From contig LSSN01000511.1 in the NCBI GenBank assembly GCA_001970855.1, positions 1 to 25,934 of the forward strand: a stretch of DNA of 25,934 nt, written 5' to 3'. Below, piece after piece: positions 1 to 9,417 of this stretch. The notes beneath the pieces are model-generated. The model was not told where the DNA came from. It searched no databases and was given only the letters and a program-made list of their open reading frames with translations. A program made the position numbers and the translations under genes. Position 1 is the stretch's first letter, and every line of letters begins with the position of its first letter. This DNA comes from Smittium culicis. Taxonomy: Eukaryota > Kickxellomycota > Harpellomycetes > Harpellales > Legeriomycetaceae.

Positions 1-130
1 GATAAATAAATACCATTGTGGTCAAATAAATATTATTAGATTTTGCAGAGATTGTGGAATATAAAATAATAAAATTAAAAGTTTAACAAGAATTTATTCC
101 AACAAAAATAACAAGAAAGTTGAATCGAAA

Positions 131-160
131 TTGGAATTGGAATTGGAATTGAAATTGAAA
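131..160. repeat. Hexanucleotide microsatellite (TTGGAA)n
   Basis: Five tandem 6-bp units are visible: three TTGGAA followed by two TTGAAA variants. It runs straight into an A-rich tract. It looks like ordinary slippage-generated sequence. Confidence 0.85.
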
Positions 161-1063
161 AAAAAAATGGAGATAATAAAGCTTAGATGCAGTCATTTAT
201 ATACTTTTGACTTTTCTTCGGGTTGAGTTGGAAGTGTGTGTGATTGCCGGATATTTTCTTCTATGCTCGCAGGAAAGGATTGTTTCTAGACTTACTACAA
301 CAATTCTGTTAATGTATACTCGAATGAGTATATATTGGCGTTAGTGCGCACAGATTTTCGAGGGATTGAAGCAAGTCAAGAGCTATTGTTTTCAGAGGAT
401 ATTGCTTATACTTTGGTGAGTTAATGTGCGCCTATTTCGAATAGATATAAAATATACAATTATTAAGGCATTCTTGTATCGAATTTGAGTAAATCATGAG
501 AAATATCTGATTTTACCTAAATTATAGTAATCACTGAAGCTTCGAATATAGATACTACGACTAAAAGATTCCAAAACTTAGGGAAATTATCTGATTTAGA
601 CGTCACTGTGTAAGATGAAAATTAATTCTGATGAATCAAAACTAGGTAAAAAATTAGCTCATAAAAAGCATGTGTATAGACATAAATTATAGCCATATAA
701 TAAGGGGCTAGGTCGAAATACAATAAAATTTTTGACAATTGGAACTTTCTAAATATATAAAAATGACATTTATATTCTTCGAAATCAAGTTATTTATCGT
801 AATTATATTGAAGGTGCACATATATTATTTTAGTCCTAATAACTTTGAAGTATATGAGATTCTTTTTTAAAAAAATCTTCATATTTAAAAAAAACATAAA
901 TAAAAAAAATAGATAATAACTCGGGAGTATATTAGATTTTAATTTCTACTAAAACTTATGGAGTGTATTTGATTTAGAATAAAGATACATAACTATTACA
1001 AACTGATAACTACAATTACGCTTCATATGAGATCTTTAACCAACTTAGATAATATATAATAAA

Positions 1064-1075
1064 CCCCCCCCCCCC
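1064..1075. repeat. Poly-C homopolymer (C12)
   Basis: An uninterrupted run of 12 C sits in a region that is otherwise extremely A/T-rich. It is the only long G/C homopolymer in the window. The exact length may be uncertain because homopolymers are error-prone. Confidence 0.9.
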
Positions 1076-2083
1076 AGGCATTACTATAAGGTCACCAGCA
1101 ATCCATTAAAAGAAAGTGTGAAAATATATAAAGATATATACGAATGTAAACAAGATAGAACGTTGATATCCCCTCATAAATTTAAATAATAATGAGTTTG
1201 TAATTTTATTTCTTAGGTTTTTTAAATTTTATTCTGTTTAAAAAATAAAAAATTTCTCTTATTGTAAGATAAGAATAATATTTAAAGTGCCTTAATTTCT
1301 AAACAAAATCAATAAAAATTCGAAAATTTTAATTTAGGGCTGCATTATATGTATTTTTGTGGATTAATTTCTGTTTTTTCGGATTTAGAAGCTAATCTGA
1401 CTATTTATATTACACGTAGTTTAGTATTTAATTATTATAATTATTTACCTGGAAAAAAAAATTCAAAAAAAATTTAATAAAATAATAATTACGATAAATA
1501 TTCCATACATATATTCTATTTGCTACTATTTACCATAAATCTGATTACTATACATAGACCTTTTTTTTTAAGGCCATTATATGACAGATATATTTAAATA
1601 AATCTTGAAATCATTATTTGTATTTTCTAATTAGCCCACATAGAAAGTGATATTGATTAGATAATTTTGGTTGATTTTTCTACAATATTAATAACTACAA
1701 AGTAAAAACGAGTCGAAAAAATAATGAGACAATAGGTATTTTTATAGTATTTTTATACTTTTAATATAATTTCTATTAGCTTTTTATTTACTTCAAAAAT
1801 GTGTACAATAAACAAGCTGATAATAATAACATAAAGATCAGCAGGTTGTCAAGTAATGATCCTTAGTCTAAGAAATGTATTGGTAGGTTATTTAAAGAGC
1901 CAGTAAAGAACATTAGGCAATATAAATATTATAAATGCATTTCACGTGATGATAAAGAGGGAAAGAATCTTTGCAGTAAGAATTTTGATATTGAAGTCAT
2001 AAGAGGTATGGTAAAAAGAAAAGAGTTTTAAGAGATGAAAGTAAAGAAAAACTGACTAAGAATTTAAAAAAAAAAGAAAAAAA

Positions 2084-3045
2084 TTATTCGTTTTCAGGGT
2101 TTTCGGCTTCTTTAGGTTGGTCTTGGGATTCATCTGGTCTAGATGCTTCACTGGCTTCTTGCATATCTGTGGTCCAGAGGGTCAAGTTATCACGGAGCAA
2201 TTGCATGATAAGAGTGCAGTCTTTGTATGATTCTTCAGGTAGAGTATCAAGGGCAGCGATGGCATCATCAAAGGCTTGTTTGGCCAAGTGGCAGGCACGG
2301 TCTGGGGAGTTTAGAATTTCATAGTAGAAGACAGAGAAGTTAAGGGCCAAACCTAGGCGGATAGGATGAGTTGGAGCGAGTTCGGCATTAGCAACATCAG
2401 AGGCACTTGAGTAAGCTTCAAGAGATTTTTCAGAAGATTGTTTGCGTTCTTCGTCAGTTTCGAATTCAGCCAAGTAGCGGTAGTAATCACCTTTCCTGTA
2501 GAGGAGAAAAAAAAAAGAAATAGGAAGATTTATTAGTAAATGAGGGAAAGATAAGGTTGAGTGTGATAGTAGTAAAAAGAATACATTTTTAAGTAGAAGA
2601 CTTTGCATTCTCCAGTAGAAGCTTTTGGGATGAGGTGGGTATCCAAGACGTTGAGAACATCAATGCAGATATCTTTGAGTTCCTTTTCAACACGGGTGCG
2701 GTATTCGGAGACCTTGGCGACGTGATCGGTATTACCTTTAGATTCTTCCTTCTGTTCAATTGAAGAGATGATTCTCCAAGAGGCACGGCGGGAGCCGATG
2801 ACGTTTTTGTAGGCGACAGACAATAGATTGCGCTCTTCAACTGAGAGTTCGGTATCACCGGAAGCAACAATCTTCATGCTTTCGACCATCTCTATAAAAA
2901 GGGGTAAGAGAAATGAGGGTTAAACGGGTTATTGGAGTAATAAATAAATAGCAAAGAGGAGAGTGTGAACTAGTATATACGAACCATCGTAGCGTTCAGC
3001 TTGTTCAGCGAGTTTGGCCAAGTAGATATGATTTGAGCGGTCCAT
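2084..3045 (-). CDS. 14-3-3 family protein (three exons)
   Basis: Role: a dimeric phosphoserine/phosphothreonine-binding adaptor acting in cytosol and nucleus; fungal relatives include fission yeast Rad24/Rad25 and budding yeast BMH1/2. Exons on the minus strand are 3045-2985, 2891-2585 and 2495-2084. The introns (93 and 89 nt) are GT-AG; the first donor is GTTCGT, and the second intron has a CTAAT-type branch site and a polypyrimidine tract before CTACAG. The splices join D-E-M-V and K-M-K-G exactly where the family is continuous. The total is 780 nt, giving 259 aa, a normal length. Phosphopeptide-pocket residues are present: K49 and R56, and R129-Y130 in YYRYLAEF. The 14-3-3 signatures [10 protein letters not shown] (41-50) and SKG-type loop [12 protein letters not shown] (63-74) are seen, as is the NSP-type C-terminal core [20 protein letters not shown], followed by an acidic, variable tail. 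The start at 3045 gives the standard short N-terminus before [18 protein letters not shown]...ACCAG string just upstream could be a 5' UTR intron end; no donor was identified. Confidence 0.97.
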
Positions 3046-4265
3046 AATTTCTGGTATGTAATGTTAGAGTTAGAAGTAAAAAAACCGATTAAGATGAGAA
3101 ATAGAACAAGAATATTTTAAAAATGAAAAGCTTTTCAAGAAAAAGAAAAAGGAAATGTTTTTTAGTTGGGGCAAAGAAAGCGAAGAGCTTTATTAAGAAA
3201 TTCTTTATTGCGTTTATAAGCTTTTTTTAGAAGAAAATAACAACAAACAAAGTATCAGACGCTAAAAAGCGAATTGGAGTTTGATGTCAAAGTGCTAAAA
3301 TTCAATACAATTAAAGGGCAGCAAATCTTGTCAAATTAAACTCATGTGGCATTGTCACCCCACAAGCCAATTGCTGTTCTTAAAGCGCCCAAAAGCTGTA
3401 GATATACCTTATACAAGCCGATCATTGGCTATATTTGTCCAGTAAACAAAGAGAAGCATTGTTTCCTATATGCTCGCCCTCAAGAGAAACTCATAATCCA
3501 TTGGTGCGCTTCTAAATGCAAGGAATTAAACGCTGAGGCTCCAGCCTATAATCTGGAATAGCTATTTTATTACGCTGAATGAAACAGTGAGCGCCCACCC
3601 TTATCTCTTCCAATTTGAGCTACGATTGGCCAGCTGCATGCCTAAGCCAGTATATGGCGAATGGATTTGAAGGGAGCGACCATAATCGATTCTAGATGAT
3701 TAATCAATGCTTTTTATGTGGCAACTAATTAACAAGCGACTCGCAGCAGTGATTCGCCAGCTTTTGGAAGTAAATAAACTTTATTCGCCATACTAGGGTT
3801 ATACATAGAAGCTATTCGCCAGAAATTAGTTGATAATATGAAGACTGGGCCAACCACAATATGCCGAATCTCGGCTATTTATTGTAATTGCACTATACAC
3901 CAACACGAAAATTAACAGCTAATTTCTGACTGCTGTGATTGGTCCTTCTCGGGAGCGCTAGAAAAGCGTTTTATTCCTTCAGGTTCCATCCCGCTTCCTC
4001 ACTCAATTTAATCTCTCAACAAAACGACTCTCTTTTAGTGCTAGCAAACTCCTTTGTAGAAATAGAGCCATGGCAATCCTGGTTCTGGGACTTGTTTTTA
4101 ACTAAACTGTATTTGGCGAATTACCCCAAACTTGGCAAAAATAGGTTTGTAAATATACGCTCTTTATTTGAGATAACATTATCCTACATATCAACAAAAA
4201 GCGAATAGCTAAAAGCTTTTCTTTTTCGCTGCTTTTCTAGAGATCCTTTCAATTAGCTCTTTTAG
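3046..4265. other. Intergenic region upstream of 14-3-3, GC-richer, no convincing gene
   Basis: This stretch contains the 14-3-3 promoter (gene transcribed leftwards) and then roughly 900 bp that are less AT-rich than the surroundings. Two short plus-strand open frames (3346-3561, 71 aa; 3939-4208, 89 aa) show no recognisable domain, and I do not call them genes. CCAAT-type strings occur (GATTGG near 3624 and 3935). The conspicuous feature is a repeated octamer, described separately. A decayed repeat or an unrecognised non-coding transcript is possible. Confidence 0.5.
3655..4121. promoter_or_regulatory. Cluster of ATTCGCCA octamers, three at 31-bp spacing
   Basis: ATTCGCCA occurs on the plus strand at 3752-3759, 3783-3790 and 3814-3821, i.e. 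with an exact 31-bp period, close to three turns of B-DNA. The reverse complement TGGCGAAT occurs at 3655-3662 and 4114-4121. I saw no further copies elsewhere when reading the window. The sequences between the octamers are not alike, so this is not a simple tandem duplication. It could be a protein-binding array, for example for an upstream regulator of the 14-3-3 gene, but no known factor is assigned. Confidence 0.45.
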
Positions 4266-4455
4266 CCCTTTGACGGGTGGTAGACTATTTTTGACCCACC
4301 AGATATAGCCAACAGCGTTCAATTAAAATAGTTTAATTCCGAGGCCATTTAGAAGCATTGGTATATTGTAAATAAACAGTAAATAAAAAACTTCCTTTTA
4401 AACTGTAAACAAATCAATAAATTTGTTAATTTTAAGAGTGTTGGGCGGTAAAGGG
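4266..4455. mobile_element. MITE copy 1 (~190 bp, piggyBac-like ends)
   Basis: The 5' end reads CCCTTTGACGGGTGGTAGAC and the 3' end GGGCGGTAAAGGG, giving short inverted termini CCCTTT...AAAGGG. Flanks are TTAG and TTCT, plausibly eroded TTAA duplications. The body matches copy 2 closely (GCCAACAG, TTCAATTAAAAT, TTTAATTCCGAGG) and the first ~60 bp match copy 3. It has no coding capacity, as expected of a non-autonomous element. Assignment to the piggyBac superfamily rests on the intact TTAA flanks of copy 3 and the CCC termini, so it is inference. Confidence 0.7.
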
Positions 4456-5063
4456 TTCTACGACGCCAAAAATACTTAAAAATACGAGTATAATAGATTC
4501 TTTTAATTCAGTTATAAATCTTTTTATGACTGCCCCTGCCCCCAATACCATAAACATTTCTACATACCACCTCCTCCCCTCCCACAGAATTTTTATATAC
4601 CTATAAACCCCTCTATATATTACTTTGTATCTAAAAATACATGCCCTGGATACTTAATTCTATACAGCTTGATTTCTCCCCCTACTATTACTCTACTCAC
4701 TTCTATAAACACATCAGGGCAACAACAAAAAAAATCAAAAGAAATAACAGCGTTTATCCTGTTGATTTTCTGTTTTTCTTACACGCCTTTAGAATACCGT
4801 CTCTAAATTAACAATCATTCAGCACCAATTGTCTTATAAATTAATAGCATGAATACATTTCTCCAAATTCATAGTTCGTATTTTTAACATTAAGTCCCAA
4901 AAAATAGTTTTTACACACGCTTACCGCTTTGTATTATTAATCACATGTGATAAACTTGATCTTTAGAAAAAATTCAAACGGCTAGCAACTGTTCCTCATC
5001 ACTACCCTTAAAATTTATGTAATAATTCTAATAGACCATAATTATCACACATAATTTCGGGGG
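4456..5063. other. Non-coding interval with pyrimidine-rich plus strand
   Basis: No gene is supportable. Between about 4525 and 4690 the plus strand is unusually C/T-rich (CCCCTGCCCCC, CACCTCCTCCCCTCCCACAG), which differs from the A/T-only background. It resembles polypyrimidine/acceptor sequence but no flanking exon is recognisable. The remainder is ordinary AT-rich sequence. Confidence 0.4.
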
Positions 5064-5070
5064 AAAAAAA
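5064..5070 (-). terminator. Possible Pol III T-run terminator
   Basis: Seven A on the plus strand read as TTTTTTT on the minus strand, immediately after the 3' end of the Gly-like tRNA relic. This is the normal RNA polymerase III stop position, and it supports the tRNA interpretation of the neighbouring sequence. Confidence 0.45.
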
Positions 5071-5140
5071 TCGTAGACCGGCAATCGATCTCGGGTCTGA
5101 TGCGTGGCAGCCAGAAATTATACAACTGAATCATATATGC
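5071..5140 (-). pseudogene. tRNA-Gly(GCC)-like sequence, probably decayed
   Basis: Read on the minus strand, this 70-nt stretch follows the tRNA-Gly(GCC) layout. It has an A-box-like TGATTCAGTTGTATAAT, then the anticodon loop CTGCCAC with anticodon GCC at plus 5108-5106, then AGACCCGAG and the T-loop ATCGATT (normally TTCGATT) followed by GCCGG. It ends at a T7 run. Length and spacing are right for a Gly tRNA. Against function: the acceptor stem GCATATA/TCTACGA pairs at about 4 of 7 positions, and the anticodon and T stems hold several mismatches. I treat it as a pseudogene or strongly diverged tRNA; a tRNA-derived SINE head is an alternative. Confidence 0.5.
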
Positions 5141-5146
5141 AAACAA

Positions 5147-5216
5147 TTCGCTAAGGGGAATCAAACCACGCCGCCTTGGAGAAATTAAGTAGTCCTGACC
5201 ACTAGAGCATTTCTGA
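5147..5216 (-). pseudogene. tRNA-Glu-like sequence, probably decayed
   Basis: On the minus strand this reads TGCTCTAGTGGTCAGGA, close to the tRNA-Glu D-arm/A-box pattern (TGGTCTAGTGGTTAGGA). An anticodon-loop-like ATTTCTC follows at raw position 32, with a possible TTC anticodon. Next comes a B-box GGTTTGATTCC, one base from the GGTTCGANTCC consensus. The length from inferred start to end is 70 nt. Acceptor-stem pairing (TCAGAAA with TAGCGAA) is poor and the anticodon stem is imperfect, so it is unlikely to fold as a working tRNA. It lies only 6 nt upstream of the Gly-like unit in the same orientation, as in tandem tRNA pairs. Confidence 0.42.
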
Positions 5217-8200
5217 TAACAAGCTCAAAGACAGGTAATTAAACTACGAGTCGCCAATGTGACAGACTGTAATACTTACCACTTTAATATCCGAAATATT
5301 GTCAACTACAAGAGTTGGTCTTGCCATATTGGCTTTATTATCGCCATCTATCGGACTGAGCTGAACAAGCTTAATTTATAGATTAGAAGCTCTAAAAGAG
5401 TGTGATCTGAGATAATATTTATTATATCCAATCATACAAAGTGGCTTGGTTTAATCAATTAACTACGTTTTTCCCACTGGATCTTTACTTAGTCAAGCTA
5501 GCCAATAGCTTTCTTTACTTACTTTGATGTTTACAAATTTTATTATAATACTTTTCATATAATACTTTTCAAAATTAAACATATTAAATGAGATGTTTGT
5601 GAAAATTCCTCTCTCTAGTTTCTAGGAATAAATATATAACAATTAAACTTCTACACAAAAACAGCGACAAATTTTAACATAAAATTTGTTATCAGTGAAA
5701 TTACTGTTTTTCCCTAAATGGTTTTTTGGGTTATCACTAATATGCATTCTATTATTAATAGCATTTTTTCTAATTATACTATTATAAAACAAATAATTAG
5801 AAACTTTTATAGGAATTTCATTTATTTTAAGTCTTCTATTCAACATTTCCAATGACTTATATCAGCACTAATTATTTTCAAATAATATATAGTCACGTGT
5901 AAAATATAAATGTTATAAAATATGATATATACAAAGGGCATTTTCTATAAATACCTAAATTAAAGACATATGAATCAAGGAATTAAAAATATATATAATT
6001 AAACAATAATTATAATTTTCTTCCACATATATCCAATAAAATACAAAGTATCCCTTTATTATAAAGCATTTATTATTAAATATTTAATACAAAATTAATA
6101 TATACTGAGGCCTTATTCACAATTAAACCATCTTCAAAAAAAAAAAAGGTTATCTATTATAAGCATTTAAGAATTAATAATAGAATCTAATCTAATAACT
6201 ATAAAAATTTTTTCGAATAAATTTATAACTGTATTAGTCGGCTATTTTTTCGTGCTGAATTTTTGAACCATCTAAAATAATCATATGACAGTCATGTTTT
6301 AACGCAGAATTGATTTATTATTTTATTAAAATGCAATAATCATTTATATTACATCAACCAACTATGTAATATGATAGTATTAAAATGAAATTATTAATCG
6401 AAATTAACTGCTTCATCTTAAAAATAGCTATAAAATGTGATGAAAAGAAAAGATTATGAAGTATTTTTTTATTTTTCTCGAATAGCTCAATATAAATTAT
6501 ATTGTAAAACAAAAAATCATTTTAACTAATAAATTATACTATAAAAAAAAAAAACTTTTCAATATTATAAGCGACAGAATTTTATTATCTAGATAACTTT
6601 TTCTATTAAATAAGATTTATAAAAAGTATAAGAAAATTTCTGTGCAAAATTAATTCTAAATATAAAAAAATAATCCTATTGAGGTTTTTCGATAATTATA
6701 GCTACCATACTATTTATAAAATTAATCATAAAATTTTGTTTAAAATGAATATGTGAAGCATGAAATATATTCCAGAAAACTATAGGATATATATTTCTGG
6801 ATCTAGAGCCAAAATTCTTCGAGTCAGTAAGTTTGGCTCAACTAGAGAATTTTATTTTGAAAAGAATATTTCGGTTTCTTATAGTTTTCGTATTTATTTA
6901 ATATTAAAAACATTAATAAATTTTTGTAATTAAACTCCTTAATTTCGAAATTACCTGATTTTTTGATAGAAAATATAGTTTTACATACATCACCACACGC
7001 CTTAAGATTAAATAATTAATTTAAGCTCCTTTTTATATAGCTAAACGTTGTATTTATGATTTTATACGAAAATTGATCCAAAAATTTTTATATTAAAAAA
7101 ATTAAAAATATAATTTTTTTTGGGTTTTCAGAAAATAACAGCGATATTTTTTATTAATTTCTTTAAATCGAATATTCATTTTTATTATGCATATATTTGT
7201 GCCAATAGAATTTGAAATAAATTCAATAAAGCTTAAGAAATAACTACAATTTTATAGGGCTATTTACACCTCGATTTAAAAATTTTGGCTCAAGGATAGG
7301 TTTATATTCTTGAAAAAATACATTACTTTTTTCTCATAATTTAAATTACATAATATAATACGAAAATAGTTTTATAGATAAATTTCCTGCTTTTTATTTA
7401 TTATTGATAAAAGATTCAATATCAAATATATTCTCTTATACTAAGATCTTATATTTTTTGAGATTATCTGTGCAGAAATAGATGCTAATATATAAAATAA
7501 TTATGATGATTTTTTTATAAAAATATGCGCAATTAATTTATTAAAATAATTTTCTATTTTGTCTTACAATAAAATCTCATTGTATCACTCGCTATTATTA
7601 TTATTTAATCATATCTTAGATTATGATATCATTTTAAGCTCCAGCTAAAATTTCTCGATTTTATCTAAATTACGTGGCTATAGTCGCCAAAATAATTTTA
7701 ATTCCTGATTTAAATTCTAAATGTTATTTTTATAAGCGATAATTAAATCTTGAAAACCAAATTACACGAAATTATATATTTAACTCTAAATTTAAACATA
7801 TCTATATTATATTTTCAATTTAGACTTAAAATTTTTTGAAAATTTCAATTGTACATAATTAAAATTACAATTTTTAAGATTTGATTGTATAACTAAGATA
7901 ACATATTTAATCTAAATTATCCTATTCAAAACAAAATATTCTTTACATTATAAGACTTTTAGATTCAAAATTGAAACTATAAGACTTACAGTTATTAACT
8001 CTCTTATTTTTGTTAATTTTAAATATAAATTACATTCACTTATCGATTACTTAAAAACAATAGTATACAGAATATTTTTCATAATTATTTTAGAAGCTAT
8101 GATATATTTTATAGGACGAATTTCTGATATTTAATGATATTTTCTGAGTTAATTTGACCTTAAAAAATCACATTTATGACATATGGAAAGTATAATTGAT

Positions 8201-9293
8201 TTAAATTTCCAAAGAAGAAAATTTTACCGCTTCTTATATAAAATCACATATTTACCGATATATTCGATAAAATAGCGCTATTTAAGATAATTATCATTTA
8301 TTAGAATATACTTGGAATCTTGTTTTTTGATTATATATTTCGCGTTAAATAATTACGTGTTATCTTAAATATTCCATACGTTGTTATAATTTATCAAAAA
8401 AAATAAAATAAAATAAAATGTAAAATTATTTCTGTAGTTATATTTAAAGACTTATATGTGCGAAATGTAATTGAATGGGCTATAATATGATGTATATAAA
8501 ACAATATTATAGCTGCGTGCCACAGAAGTTTATGATTCATGAGAATGTAACTAATATAATAAAGTAAAAAAATCTGAAAGAGTGTTAATATAAGAAGAAA
8601 TTGTGCTTAAATAGATTATTTAATTTGAAAAAAAAAACTATTAAATTTCAGAATAAATTATATGTATGCCTAGATAAATATTTATTAATATCAAATATGC
8701 AAATATTTATAATATAGACTGATTAAATATTATATTTTAGCTATTATCAAAAATTGATCAAATTTTAATATTAAATTATCATTTTTTATCTATATTATAT
8801 TAATACCAGAAATTTTTTTACTGAGATACGATAATTTATAGGTTATTATGATATAATTATTTTATTCATTTTCAAGATATGTATAAGAAAATAATGATTA
8901 CTTTATATTTATCTTAATATAATATTTTAAGAAAGAAAAAAAAAATTTTTTATTATTAAAAAAAATTTAAATGATCTAGATAATATATCCATTTATCTTT
9001 ATTTTCAATAGTTTTTAATCTAAAATTGTTTATTTGAACTTATTTTCACTAATGCGAATCTTTGATATATTCTAATCAACAAAAATTTAACTTTTTTTAA
9101 ATTATATTTTTAATTAAATAATAAAAAATATTTTAATGTAATAATTTATCAAAAAGAATTATTTTTTGAACAGAAAATATATTCTCAAAATTAAAACGGG
9201 ATCAAAAACATATTTTGAAATTAATCTCAAACTACTTTAAAAAAATTTTTTTTTTATATCTCATTATAATTTATATTAAACTTAAGAAAGATA
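5217..9293. other. AT-rich gene desert
   Basis: About 4.1 kb of very AT-rich sequence with no open frame that carries a recognisable motif; the 69-aa minus frame at 5643-5852 looks like chance. From 5217 to about 5480 the composition is slightly more balanced, then becomes almost pure A/T with many short homopolymers. One neat hairpin stands out: GAGCCAAA at 6806-6813 pairs with TTTGGCTC at 6832-6839. I see no RNA gene, mobile-element coding remnant or long repeat in the interval. Confidence 0.55.
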
Positions 9294-9319
9294 TTTTTTT
9301 TTTTTTTTTTTTTTTAAAT

Positions 9320-9334
9320 TTTATTTAATTTATT
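9320..9334 (-). promoter_or_regulatory. LINE polyadenylation signals
   Basis: On the minus strand AATAAA occurs twice (plus 9329-9334 and 9320-9325), separated by three bases. They sit just before the A22 tract that ends the element. This supports the A tract being a reverse-transcribed poly(A) tail and fixes the 3' end of the LINE. Confidence 0.6.
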
Positions 9335-9417
9335 AGATAGATAATAAAATGTTATGTAAGCTCTAATTAAAAATAAAAGTTATTTAAGTTAAGGAGGAGA
9401 CAGTTGGATAGATACAG

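Larger units (their letters stand above)
1..2083. other. Non-coding AT-rich region downstream of the 14-3-3 gene
   Basis: I found no supportable gene here on either strand; all frames are broken by frequent stops. Visible landmarks are a short hexanucleotide repeat near 131-160, a small palindrome around 316-333 (TATACTC-gaat-GAGTATA) and a run of 12 C at 1064-1075. The stretch at about 180-440 is less AT-rich than the rest and could be the edge of a gene or old repeat lying outside the window, but no conserved protein motif is readable. The 3' UTR of the minus-strand 14-3-3 gene must lie just below 2084; I see no clear AATAAA for it. Confidence 0.6.

Noticed and set aside
3346..3561. 71-aa plus-strand open frame
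   Set aside because: No recognisable domain, no supporting signals, and the length is within chance for this less AT-rich stretch.
3560..3640. Minus-strand TAGCTCAAATTGGAAGAG resembling a tRNA A-box
   Set aside because: No B-box at the right distance and no anticodon arm could be laid out.
3939..4208. 89-aa plus-strand open frame next to MITE copy 1
   Set aside because: No family resemblance; overlaps one of the ATTCGCCA octamers and a likely non-coding region.
5643..5852. 69-aa minus-strand open frame in the AT-rich desert
   Set aside because: No motif and no context; expected by chance.
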